From the NCBI GenBank assembly GCA_900555635.1, contig USLU01000045.1:1-39174 (forward strand): a stretch of DNA of 39,174 bases, given 5' to 3'. Each line of letters starts with the position of its first letter. Positions within the stretch are counted from its first letter, which is position 1. This DNA is from an uncultured Bacteroides sp. GTDB lineage: Bacteria > Bacteroidota > Bacteroidia > Bacteroidales > Bacteroidaceae. The position numbers were made by a program, and so were the translations under genes. The notes under the pieces are model-generated. The model searched no databases and was not told the origin of the DNA. It saw only the letters and a list, made by a program, of their open reading frames with translations. Of this stretch, positions 7,124 through 14,984 are shown piece after piece.

Positions 7124-9802
7124 ATGGAAAACATTCTGAAAAATGCAAAGAACGCCGAGAGGCTGTTAACGCTAACCTCAGATACAATGATTCTCTTGAA
7201 TAAAGAGGGAATCTGCGTGGATATTGCAGTCTACAATGTAGACCTTTGGTTCTTGAAAGAAGATAAATTGCTGGGAAAGAATATTTTCGAGTTAATACCT
7301 CCTTCCACTTATCAACAAATCTTTCCTGAATTCAGGAAAGTATTGACACATAAAGTCCGCTCTACCCGGAATTATGAATTATTTTTAGGGAAACGAAGTT
7401 ATTATTTCAAATGCATCATGTATCCCTATGATGACATGGTACTTTGCCAATACCGCGATATCACCGAACGTAGCCAACGTAAACTGGAACTAGAAAAGAA
7501 AAACCACGAACTCAACGAGATTCAAAAAGCAGCCCTCATAGGAAGATGGAAGTATGAAGCCCCCAGCCACATGTTCAGTTATCAAGGACATACCGGCATT
7601 ATGTGCAGTGAAATGGAGCAGAATATTTCATTGGATACGTATCAGCAACATATTCTTCGCGAAGATTGGGATACCTTTAATAATTGGCTCGAACGAAACC
7701 TGAAAGGGGATGTTGAAGAATCTATAGACTATCGCATTCATTTTGACAATCAGATATTTTATGTCCGCCTGCAAGCTTTCTCACGCGAACGGCACAAAAA
7801 CGGAAATGTCATTCTCGAAGGATACGTACAAAATATAACTGATATTCAACAAAGACGAAACGATATCAATTTGCTGACACATGCCATCAACAATTCCATG
7901 GAAGATATCTTTGCCGCTCGCGAAGACGGTACGTTGGTTTTTGCCAATCGCAGCTTCAAAGAACACCACCGCATAGGATGTACGGAAGACATTACTCAAT
8001 TGAAATTCACTAATCTCTACTCTCTAGACCAAGCCCAAGGAAAGAGAGTATGGAAAGAGATGATTGCTTCTGCCAGAAAAGATACTGAAAGCAATAACTA
8101 CATCATTTACCACCCCTTGGAGAATTATCCCGAAATACTGGCATACGAAGGAAATGCCTATTGGGTAACCAGCGATGAAGGTGTAGAAACAATGTGGGTC
8201 TTCGGACGGGATATCTCCCAACGCATCAGCCATGAGCAACAAATTAAACGCTTGAATCAGGTTCTGGACAAGATCATTGAACATCTTCCGGCAGGCATTG
8301 TGGTGAAGGACATAGAAAATGGTTTCAGGTATCTATACCGTAATCGTGAATCATATAACCGTAGTACCACCACCATACAAGAAGTATTAGGGAAAGATGA
8401 TTTCGACTTCTATCCTCTGGAAATAGCGCAAGAAAAGAGAGCGCAAGACATTGAAATAGCCGCAACCGGTAAAGAGATGCACTGGGTTTCCGAGGAACGG
8501 GATATCAATGACAGATCCATCTTCCTTGATAAGCGCAAATTAAAGATTGAAAGCAATGACTTCCCTCCCATCCTGCTCAGTATTGAATGGGATATTACCG
8601 AACTTGAAAGAATGAAACGCGAGTTGCTACTTGCCAAGGAGAAAGCCGAGACTTCCGACCAACTGAAATCAGCATTCCTTGCCAACATGAGTCATGAAAT
8701 ACGGACTCCACTCAACGCTATCGTTGGTTTCTCGCGCATCATTGCCGAAAGTGAAGATACCGAAGAGCGCCTAAACTATTATGAAATCGTAGAAGCGAAT
8801 AACGAACGCCTGCTCCAACTCATCAATGAGATTCTCGATTTGTCGAAAATTGAATCGGGAATTGTGGAGTTTACAATTACTCCGGTACGCTTGCATCCTC
8901 TTTGCAAAGAAATACACGATGCACATGTTTTCCGTTGCCCTACCGGTGTGGAACTCATCTACGAAACTTCGGACGAAGACATCGTTATTGAGGGAGACAA
9001 GAACCGCATCTTCCAGGTAATCTCCAATTTAATTGGAAATGCTTTTAAGTTCACTACTACCGGAAAAGTAAGCTATGGATACCATCAAGATGGAGACAAT
9101 ATTGTATTCCACGTCACCGACACAGGTATAGGTATTGCAGCAGACAAGGTAGGCCGTGTATTCGAACGTTTTGTCAAAGTGAACAGCTTTGCCCAAGGCA
9201 CAGGCTTAGGATTGTCTATCTGCAAAACAATCATCGAACGCTTAGGAGGAAATATATCTGTTAGTTCGGAATATGGAGTAGGAACCACCTTCACATTCAC
9301 TCTCCCTTATAAAAAGGAGGAAGTAAAGATAGAACCCCTACTTGCTGAAACAACAGAAAAGAATCAAACCGATATTAAAGAGGCCCAAGACACCACCGAT
9401 TCAGCTATTCCGGAAAGCGAAGAAAAGACCGATAGCCTCTGTTCTTCTAAAACCATACTTGTAGCCGAAGATACAGATTGTAACTACGTTCTGATTAAAG
9501 CCATATTAGGTTCCAGCTTTGCTCTGAAACGTGCCACCGACGGTATGGAAGCCGTAACAATGTTCGAGGAATTACACCCCGACCTCATTTTGATGGATAT
9601 GAAAATGCCCAATCTCGGTGGACTGGATGCTACACGGATCATCCGTGAGCTTTCACCGGAAACTCCTGTTATTGTGCTCACTGCCTACGCTTACGAGCAG
9701 GACAAACAAGCTGCATTAGAAGCAGGATGCAATGACTTCCTTACAAAACCTTTTACACAAGAAGGTTTAAAAGAAGCCATCAAGAAGTGGTTGAAAATAT
9801 AA
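7124..9802 (+). CDS. Soluble multi-PAS hybrid histidine kinase/response regulator
   Basis: The 892-residue protein has no signal peptide or membrane helix, so it should sense a cytoplasmic or membrane-peripheral signal. I see about four PAS-like segments (roughly 15-115, 135-240, 250-365, 370-495). They are followed by HisKA with the phospho-acceptor in NMSHEIRTPLNAI (H524) and an HATPase_c domain (N box NLIGNAFKF, G1 DTGIGIA, G2 GTGLGLSI). An acidic linker leads to a C-terminal receiver with the acidic pair in AEDTD, phospho-acceptor LILMDMKMP (D825) and the lysine in TKPF. No DNA-binding output is present, so either a phosphotransfer partner elsewhere or receiver-mediated control is needed. 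It follows the glycosyltransferase by 20 bases, which suggests the kinase governs envelope polysaccharide synthesis; this is inference from context. Confidence 0.93.
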   Translation: MENILKNAKNAERLLTLTSDTMILLNKEGICVDIAVYNVDLWFLKEDKLLGKNIFELIPPSTYQQIFPEFRKVLTHKVRSTRNYELFLGKRSYYFKCIMYPYDDMVLCQYRDITERSQRKLELEKKNHELNEIQKAALIGRWKYEAPSHMFSYQGHTGIMCSEMEQNISLDTYQQHILREDWDTFNNWLERNLKGDVEESIDYRIHFDNQIFYVRLQAFSRERHKNGNVILEGYVQNITDIQQRRNDINLLTHAINNSMEDIFAAREDGTLVFANRSFKEHHRIGCTEDITQLKFTNLYSLDQAQGKRVWKEMIASARKDTESNNYIIYHPLENYPEILAYEGNAYWVTSDEGVETMWVFGRDISQRISHEQQIKRLNQVLDKIIEHLPAGIVVKDIENGFRYLYRNRESYNRSTTTIQEVLGKDDFDFYPLEIAQEKRAQDIEIAATGKEMHWVSEERDINDRSIFLDKRKLKIESNDFPPILLSIEWDITELERMKRELLLAKEKAETSDQLKSAFLANMSHEIRTPLNAIVGFSRIIAESEDTEERLNYYEIVEANNERLLQLINEILDLSKIESGIVEFTITPVRLHPLCKEIHDAHVFRCPTGVELIYETSDEDIVIEGDKNRIFQVISNLIGNAFKFTTTGKVSYGYHQDGDNIVFHVTDTGIGIAADKVGRVFERFVKVNSFAQGTGLGLSICKTIIERLGGNISVSSEYGVGTTFTFTLPYKKEEVKIEPLLAETTEKNQTDIKEAQDTTDSAIPESEEKTDSLCSSKTILVAEDTDCNYVLIKAILGSSFALKRATDGMEAVTMFEELHPDLILMDMKMPNLGGLDATRIIRELSPETPVIVLTAYAYEQDKQAALEAGCNDFLTKPFTQEGLKEAIKKWLKI

Positions 9803-9810
9803 TCTACTTA

Positions 9811-10027
9811 ACGTGAATTTGATATAAGAATTTAATTCATGTCTGTATGATTTTGAGTTAAATGACAAAAGAATTATTTTTAGACATAAGAACAAAAGAA
9901 CATATTCATAGCGTGATATAGCTTATGTTGTTCTTTTGTTCTTTTGTTCTTATGTCTAAAAAATAATATTCTGTTTAGCTCATGTCTTTCAGCGATATGA
10001 ACCAATTGTCTTATATCGAATTCACGT
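9811..10027. mobile_element. 217-bp MITE-like palindromic element with 6-bp target duplication
   Basis: Terminal inverted repeats ACGTGAATTTGATATAAG (9811-9828) and the reverse complement of 10010-10027 match at 17 of 18 positions. The direct repeat TACTTA flanks both ends (9805-9810 and 10028-10033), as expected for a target-site duplication. The two halves remain recognisably complementary across most of their length, and a perfect 26-bp inner stem (9877-9902 with 9937-9962) surrounds a 34-base centre. There is no ORF. The right arm carries one extra copy of an AAAAGAAC-type octamer. It sits between the stop codons of two convergent genes, where its hairpin could also serve as a bidirectional terminator. 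The parent transposase is not in the window. Confidence 0.65.
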
Positions 10028-10091
10028 TACTTATTAACTTGCACTGTTCATACTCCTCTTTAATAAAGTGTCAACTCCCACGTTGAACAAT

Positions 10092-11870
10092 TCAGGCAAA
10101 AATATCGCTTCGCTGAATGTAAGCTATTACATCACCTTTATGGATAGTGGAACCTTGCTGGGCACAGATTTCAACAACCCGTCCGGTAAAGCCCGTCCAT
10201 ATCTTTTCGTACTCTCCCCAAGGAGTAGAAAGGTAGCAGAACACTTCATCATGCTGATATTTGCGCCCGATTAATGGTGCGGAAGACGGTCCCTCTACAG
10301 ACACTTCCCAAAGTACCTGACCATTGGAAGGAGCAATTATAGGGTCTGCCTTAGCTCGCTTCAGCTTCTTGATTTCCTCTTCCGAATAACCGTTCTTTAC
10401 CATTGCCGCATCTTTGGCGCGTTGCAGTTCGTCTTCGAAACGCTGCTTGGCAACCCCCGATTTGTAATCACGGTATTGCCGGTCGTGCATAGCCAATTCA
10501 AAAAGTTCTTCATCATCTTCACCATACTCCCAACCATTTTCATCCATCTCCTTGCGGAATTCATCCAATGCATCAGGATAATTGAGTTGCGGGTCTGAAT
10601 CAACAAATTCATAGCCTTTGGACTTAGCCAGTTCTATGATTTCGGGGGCAAGCGTACCGGGTAAGCGTCCGCTCTTGCCAATAATCATATCCCAGGTATG
10701 GTTGTCTATCATAGTCCAGCGCTCCTCCCCTTTTACCAGTTGCATGACATTCATCAAAGCCACATTCTTAACATATTGGCTGAAAGGAGTTACCAACGGA
10801 GGATAGCCCAGCTTAGGCCATACATATTCCACTTCGTCGAAAAGCATTACAAGCAGATCATCAATGCTGAGTTCAGGTTCGTTCTTACCTCTTAATATCA
10901 TATTGATACCGGCGTGAACACCTTTCAAGTCCGCCATCATTGATCCCATCATGCCACCAGGCAGACCGCACTTTAGCAGAAGCGAAGACATGTGTTTGTT
11001 GGTGGAATCGATAAAGTAGCCCAAGAAATCATCAATGAACTCCTGTGTCATGGCACGGGCTTTCATATAGGCTTTCATATTGATGTCAGGCACTTGGAAA
11101 CCTTTATCTTTCAACATAGCCTGTACGGAAATCACGTCCGGATGCACTTTACCCCAAGACAAGGGTTCCATGGCTACATCAATGATATCCGCTCCATTCT
11201 CACAAACTTCCAGGATGGAGGCCATTGAAAGACCGGGACCGCTATGTCCATGATATTGTATCAGCACTTCAGGATGCTTCTCCTTGATTGCCTTGACTAA
11301 TTGTCCCAGCATGCCCGGACGGCCAATACCTGCCATATCTTTCAAGCAGATCTCAGGCGCTCCGGCTTCAATCAACCGATCGGCAACTTGGGTGTAGTAC
11401 TCTACGGTATGAACGGGAGAATAAGTGATACAGAGCGTTGCTTGCGGTATCATGCCTGCTTCGAGAGCATACTTGATGGAAGGAATTATATTTCTAGTCT
11501 CGTTCAGCCCACAAAAGATACGGGTAATATCAACTCCTTGTGCATGCTTCACTTTGTACATTAACCGTCGCACATCAGCCGGAACAGGATACATACGCAA
11601 TGCATTCAAACCACGATCCAGCATGTGTGTCTGAATACCCGCTTCATTAAAAGGTTTGGTAAAGGCTCTAACGGCTTTATTGGGGTTCTCGCCGTACAAC
11701 AGGTTCACTTGCTCAAATGCACCGCCGTTCGTTTCTACCCGAGCAAAACAGCCCATTTCAATAATCAGCGGGGCAATACGTTCCAACTGGTCCACCCTGG
11801 GCTGATACTTACCGGAAGACTGCCACATGTCCCGGTATACAAGACTGAATTTAATTTCCTTTTTCATCAT
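10092..11870 (-). CDS. Oxaloacetate decarboxylase alpha / pyruvate carboxylase subunit B-like carboxyltransferase, biotin lysine missing
   Basis: Residues 1-300 form the HMGL-like TIM barrel of biotin-dependent carboxyltransferases. The metal-binding Asp is in YRDMWQSS (aligning with the RDxxQS motif), KDMAG occurs near the middle, and the metal ligand motif is YHGHSGPG. The PYC/OADA-type conserved region follows (about 310-480). The C-terminal 80 residues look like a biotinyl/lipoyl domain (PIIAPSNGQV ... IHKGDVIAYI), but the biotin motif (A/V)MKM is replaced by STPWGEYEK (548-556), so this protein should not be biotinylated itself. In the family it would transfer carboxyl groups between biotin and pyruvate/oxaloacetate, often coupled to a Na+ pump. 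It would need a carrier protein in trans. The gene stands alone; no beta or gamma pump subunits adjoin it. Confidence 0.8.
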   Translation of the reverse strand: MMKKEIKFSLVYRDMWQSSGKYQPRVDQLERIAPLIIEMGCFARVETNGGAFEQVNLLYGENPNKAVRAFTKPFNEAGIQTHMLDRGLNALRMYPVPADVRRLMYKVKHAQGVDITRIFCGLNETRNIIPSIKYALEAGMIPQATLCITYSPVHTVEYYTQVADRLIEAGAPEICLKDMAGIGRPGMLGQLVKAIKEKHPEVLIQYHGHSGPGLSMASILEVCENGADIIDVAMEPLSWGKVHPDVISVQAMLKDKGFQVPDINMKAYMKARAMTQEFIDDFLGYFIDSTNKHMSSLLLKCGLPGGMMGSMMADLKGVHAGINMILRGKNEPELSIDDLLVMLFDEVEYVWPKLGYPPLVTPFSQYVKNVALMNVMQLVKGEERWTMIDNHTWDMIIGKSGRLPGTLAPEIIELAKSKGYEFVDSDPQLNYPDALDEFRKEMDENGWEYGEDDEELFELAMHDRQYRDYKSGVAKQRFEDELQRAKDAAMVKNGYSEEEIKKLKRAKADPIIAPSNGQVLWEVSVEGPSSAPLIGRKYQHDEVFCYLSTPWGEYEKIWTGFTGRVVEICAQQGSTIHKGDVIAYIQRSDIFA

Positions 11871-12034
11871 AGTCAGTAATAAATGATTCTTTCATTTCGG
11901 TTAACTTAACATATACAAATATAAAGGATTATTCTGACATATAGTCAAGAATAACCCCTAAATATTCATCAATAAAGATATGTTTTATATCATATTGACA
12001 ATTAAAACAATATTCAATGATTAATGTTTAATGA

Positions 12035-12538
12035 TTAAACAAAGTCTCTCAATTCTTCCTGCAACTTTTGACGGGTAAAGAAGATGCGACTTTTTACGGT
12101 TCCGAGAGGTAAATCAAGGCGTTCGGCAATTTCCCGGTATTTGAAACCAGAAACATGCATGGAAAAAGGAACTTTATAATCACGGGGTAGAGAGTTAACG
12201 ATACGGTGCATCTCTTTTAAATCATAAGCACCTTCGGTAGTTGCCAGACCGGAATCTTGGGGCATACTCAAATGATATAAGTTATCCGTTTGGTCAACAA
12301 AAGTCTGTTCGCGAACTATTTTACGATAATTATTAATAAAGATATTGCGCATAATGGTATACATCCAACCCTTGAAATTAGTATCGGGCTCATATTTATC
12401 TTCATTATCCAAAGCCTTTAGAGACGTTTCCTGTAACAAATCATTCGCTTCTTCGCGATCGGCGGTCAACTTGTATGCAAATCGAAGCAGTTCTTCTTGC
12501 ACTGCAAGCAAATCTTTTCTAAAACTGTAAGTATTCAT
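12035..12538 (-). CDS. ECF-type RNA polymerase sigma factor
   Basis: The 167-residue protein has sigma region 2 (about 10-80, with DREEANDLLQETSLKAL and the core-binding FKGWMYTIMRN stretch) and region 4 (about 110-160, helix-turn-helix FKYREIAERLDLPLGTVKSR). It lacks regions 1 and 3, which places it in the extracytoplasmic function group. No anti-sigma factor lies next to it; the downstream neighbour on the same strand is a metabolic carboxyltransferase 165 bases away. Target promoters and signal are unknown. Upstream is a 400-base non-coding stretch with several inverted repeats that may contain its control region. Confidence 0.93.
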   Translation of the reverse strand: MNTYSFRKDLLAVQEELLRFAYKLTADREEANDLLQETSLKALDNEDKYEPDTNFKGWMYTIMRNIFINNYRKIVREQTFVDQTDNLYHLSMPQDSGLATTEGAYDLKEMHRIVNSLPRDYKVPFSMHVSGFKYREIAERLDLPLGTVKSRIFFTRQKLQEELRDFV

Positions 12539-12642
12539 ACTTGTCTCGTTTTTTAAATGGTTAATATTGGTTTAGGTTTCTCGGTTGCAAGTATAAGGAA
12601 GATTTCGCTATCCGGGGGACGGATTACGGTTTTTCTTAGAGG

Positions 12643-12690
12643 CAAAAACTATCATTTGATAGATTTTCCCCCTCAAGTTGATAGTTTTTG
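12643..12690. promoter_or_regulatory. Cluster of inverted CTATCA/TGATAG repeats upstream of the sigma gene
   Basis: CAAAAACTATCA (12643-12654) and TGATAGTTTTTG (12679-12690) are perfect 12-bp inverted arms. The left arm is also part of a shorter palindrome CTATCATTTGATAG. A related AAAGCTATCTTTT follows 20 bases later. The cluster lies 105-150 bases upstream of the sigma factor ATG and could be an operator; no known regulator motif is recognised. On the minus strand TATACTTG near 12590 is a weak -7 candidate for the gene. Confidence 0.45.
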
Positions 12691-12794
12691 GGCCCTATTT
12701 TTAGCTAAAAGCTATCTTTTTCAGTTTATTTGTGAATTAGATGAAAACGCTTAATTTAAATAATTCGGTAAAATTTAAACGAAAAGAGGGTATA

Positions 12795-12900
12795 TCAAAA
12801 CTCACCACAGATTACACAGATTATCGCAGATTATATATACTGATAATCAACAATTTAATTTCAATCTGTGTTAATCTGTGTAATCTGTGGTGAGTTTTGA
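12795..12900. repeat. 29-bp perfect inverted repeat built from CACAGATTA units
   Basis: The arms 12795-12823 and 12872-12900 are exact reverse complements (29 bases). Each arm contains tandem nonamers (CACAGATTA CACAGATTA, then a degenerate third copy, on the left), and the complementarity continues imperfectly inward. The structure lies 40 bases after the stop of the channel gene at 12941, in terminator position, but has no T-tract. I recall similar CACAGATTA-type repeats in intergenic DNA of other bacteria, but could not check this. Confidence 0.8.
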
Positions 12901-12940
12901 AATCTCAGGGGATTCAATTTAATAAGGCTGAGGCTTGATA

Positions 12941-13567
12941 TCACGACGGAGATTCATCCTCATGACCGGAAAGCTTAGGTAAACAGATATTGTATTTTAC
13001 TGCCAGAATACGCACAATAAACACTGAGGCACCACCGATAGTCTGGCACAAGAACGATTCCATTCCTATAAAATCGCAAAACCAATAAACCGTTCCACCT
13101 ACCACACATGCCATAGCATATATTTCCTTTCGGAAGATCAATGGAATTTCATTGATAAGAACGTCACGTATCACACCACCCGCAGCACCGGTAATACTAC
13201 CCATAATGATTGCTACCCAAAACGGATATCCCAGCGCAATGCTCTTACCCACACCGACCACCGTAAACAGCGCCAGACCGATACTGTCGAAAATGAAGAA
13301 CGTATTATTTAAATGAATAAGATACTTGCCGAAGAGAATAACCCAAAGCAGAGCAAGTCCGGTACAAATGAGGTAAATAGGATCGGTCATCCAGCCGGGA
13401 GTGACATCCAGCAACAAATCACGTATCGTACCGCCACCTATAGCGACTACAAAACCTACTACATAGGCTCCAAACCAATCGAACCGCTTTGCCGAAGCCA
13501 AACGTATGCCGCTGATAGCGAACGCAAACGTACCAATAAAATCGAGTATCTGAACAAATGTTGGCAT
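12941..13567 (-). CDS. TRIC/UPF0126 family membrane protein (YicG-like)
   Basis: The 208-residue protein is almost entirely hydrophobic, with about seven membrane helices and two related halves. Each half carries the family signature, VVAIGGGTIRDLLLD (about 40-54) and GAAGGVIRDVLI (about 126-137), typical of the duplicated UPF0126 module. The family is related to trimeric intracellular cation channels, so a monovalent cation channel in the inner membrane is the likely role; the physiological ion is not shown by the sequence. It is divergent from the WecB-like gene, with 81 bases between the two starts, and is probably monocistronic with the 12795-12900 hairpin downstream. Confidence 0.9.
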   Translation of the reverse strand: MPTFVQILDFIGTFAFAISGIRLASAKRFDWFGAYVVGFVVAIGGGTIRDLLLDVTPGWMTDPIYLICTGLALLWVILFGKYLIHLNNTFFIFDSIGLALFTVVGVGKSIALGYPFWVAIIMGSITGAAGGVIRDVLINEIPLIFRKEIYAMACVVGGTVYWFCDFIGMESFLCQTIGGASVFIVRILAVKYNICLPKLSGHEDESPS

Positions 13568-13617
13568 AACTAAGTTAATTTATTGGCAAAGTAACAAATA
13601 ATTTCCTTAAGAAAACG

Positions 13618-13625
13618 TATTTTTG
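13618..13625 (+). promoter_or_regulatory. -7 element for the WecB-like gene
   Basis: TATTTTTG fits TAnnTTTG and lies 23 bases upstream of the ATG at 13649, leaving a very short leader. The divergent channel gene has a near-match, TTACTTTG, on the minus strand of the same 81-base region. Confidence 0.55.
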
Positions 13626-13648
13626 TCTCATCTTTTAAACCGTCAACA

Positions 13649-14731
13649 ATGAAAATAACCATCGTATCGGGCGCACGCCCTAACTTTATGAAAATAGCCC
13701 CCATCTGCCGTGCCATCGATTTGGCCAAAGATGCAGGAAAAAATGTTTCTTACCGTCTGGTTTATACCGGACCGGAAGATGATGCCAGTTTGGATGCTTC
13801 TCTTTTCTCTGACCTTTCTATGAGAAAGCCGGATTCTTATTTAGGCATCAGCGGACACGATCATTCACAAGTAGCTGCATCCATAATGCTTGCTTTCGAA
13901 AAAGAATTGGATCGTAATCCGGCACAGGTTGTTTTGGTTGTGGATGATATGACAGCAACTATGAGTTGTGCCATCGTAGCCAAGAAACGGGGTTTAAAAG
14001 TAGCGCATGTCATAGCCGGAACCCGTTCCTTTGATATGAACATGCCGCGTGAGGTAAACCGTACCATTGTAGATGCTATATCCGATTATCTTTTTACAGC
14101 CGGTATGGTAGCCAATCGTAACCTCAACCAAGAAGGTATGATTCCGGAGTATATCCATTACGTAGGCAATATCCTGATAGACACTATCCGCTATAACCGC
14201 CACAGACTGATACAGCCGATGTGGTTCGCCACCCTTGGCCTGCGCAAAGGCAACTACTTGTTGCTTACCCTAAACCGCCGCGACCTGTTGGAGAAAAAAG
14301 CAGTGTTACACTCTCTCATGCAGACATTACTGGATAAAGCGAATGGAATGCCAATCGTTGCTCCCCTACACCCATACGTCGAAAAAGCCGTGAAATCATT
14401 GGAGCTGAATGCTCCCAACCTGCATATTCTGCCTCCTCAAAGCTATTTACATTTCGGATTTCTTATAAATCAGGCCAAAGGAATTATTACCGACTCCGGC
14501 AACATTGCCGAAGAAGCCACCTTCCTCGACGTGCCTTGCATCACACTCAACACTTATGCCGAACATCCGGAAACTTGGCGTATCGGTACTAATGAATTGG
14601 TAGGAGAGAATTCTTTCGCCCTTTCTGCGGCACTAGATAATCTGTTTCATGGCGATTGGAAACACACCACCCTACCCGACCGCTGGGATGGGCGAACGGC
14701 AGAACGTATTGTTCAAACCCTATTAGGTTGA
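13649..14731 (+). CDS. wecB: UDP-GlcNAc 2-epimerase (WecB-type) family protein with changed active-site positions
   Basis: The 360-residue protein has the two-domain GT-B fold layout of non-hydrolysing UDP-N-acetylglucosamine 2-epimerases, recognised by GARPNFMKIAP at the start, PREVNRTIVDAISDYLF (about 134-149), APLHPYVEKAV and ITDSGNIAEEA near the C-terminus. Compared with the E. coli enzyme, the aspartate of the GDT motif is kept (D100 in VVDDMT). The glutamate of HVEAGLR is Ile (HVIAGTR, I122), and the histidine of the TGHRRE motif is Asn (TLNRRD, N209). These correspond to residues known to matter for catalysis (E117 and H213 in E. coli). The GQH loop is also replaced. It may have an altered substrate or activity. 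It is followed by a good terminator and is monocistronic. Confidence 0.8.
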   Translation: MKITIVSGARPNFMKIAPICRAIDLAKDAGKNVSYRLVYTGPEDDASLDASLFSDLSMRKPDSYLGISGHDHSQVAASIMLAFEKELDRNPAQVVLVVDDMTATMSCAIVAKKRGLKVAHVIAGTRSFDMNMPREVNRTIVDAISDYLFTAGMVANRNLNQEGMIPEYIHYVGNILIDTIRYNRHRLIQPMWFATLGLRKGNYLLLTLNRRDLLEKKAVLHSLMQTLLDKANGMPIVAPLHPYVEKAVKSLELNAPNLHILPPQSYLHFGFLINQAKGIITDSGNIAEEATFLDVPCITLNTYAEHPETWRIGTNELVGENSFALSAALDNLFHGDWKHTTLPDRWDGRTAERIVQTLLG

Positions 14732-14819
14732 TATCAACTTTCTCAAGAAGTTAAAACGTTGTTATTCAACAAACAGCCCCCTAAACACAATGAATTGACT
14801 TCTTGTATCACAGACTATA

Positions 14820-14872
14820 AATATCGTGTCAGCCTAAAGTTTACTTCATGCTGACACGATATTATTTTTTTG
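14820..14872 (+). terminator. Rho-independent terminator after the WecB-like gene
   Basis: Arms 14820-14833 and 14850-14863 pair over 14 bp (core ATATCGTGTCAGC) with a 16-base loop, and the plus strand continues into TATTTTTTTTG. This is a classic intrinsic terminator, 89 bases after the stop. Confidence 0.85.
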
Positions 14873-14927
14873 TGAACGCTCTCTTTGCAAATATGCTTAA
14901 GAACTTATCACTATTCTTTAATTTATA

Positions 14928-14962
14928 TTTGCTTCTTGATTTACAGTAATTTGTTAACTTTG
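14928..14962 (+). promoter_or_regulatory. Promoter of the DUF5686 gene and probably the genes behind it
   Basis: TAACTTTG (14955-14962) matches TAnnTTTG, 22 bases before the ATG. A TTTG (14928-14931) lies 23 bases upstream of it, slightly more than the usual spacing. Confidence 0.65.
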
Positions 14963-14984
14963 CAACCTCATTTACGAATAATTT

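Noticed and set aside
12557..12754. 65-codon plus-strand frame upstream of the sigma gene
   Set aside because: Overlaps the inverted-repeat cluster and has no start context or domain.
12795..12900. CRISPR array (tandem CACAGATTA units)
   Set aside because: Units are 9 bases, contiguous and arranged as an inverted repeat; there are no spacers of regular length and no cas genes.
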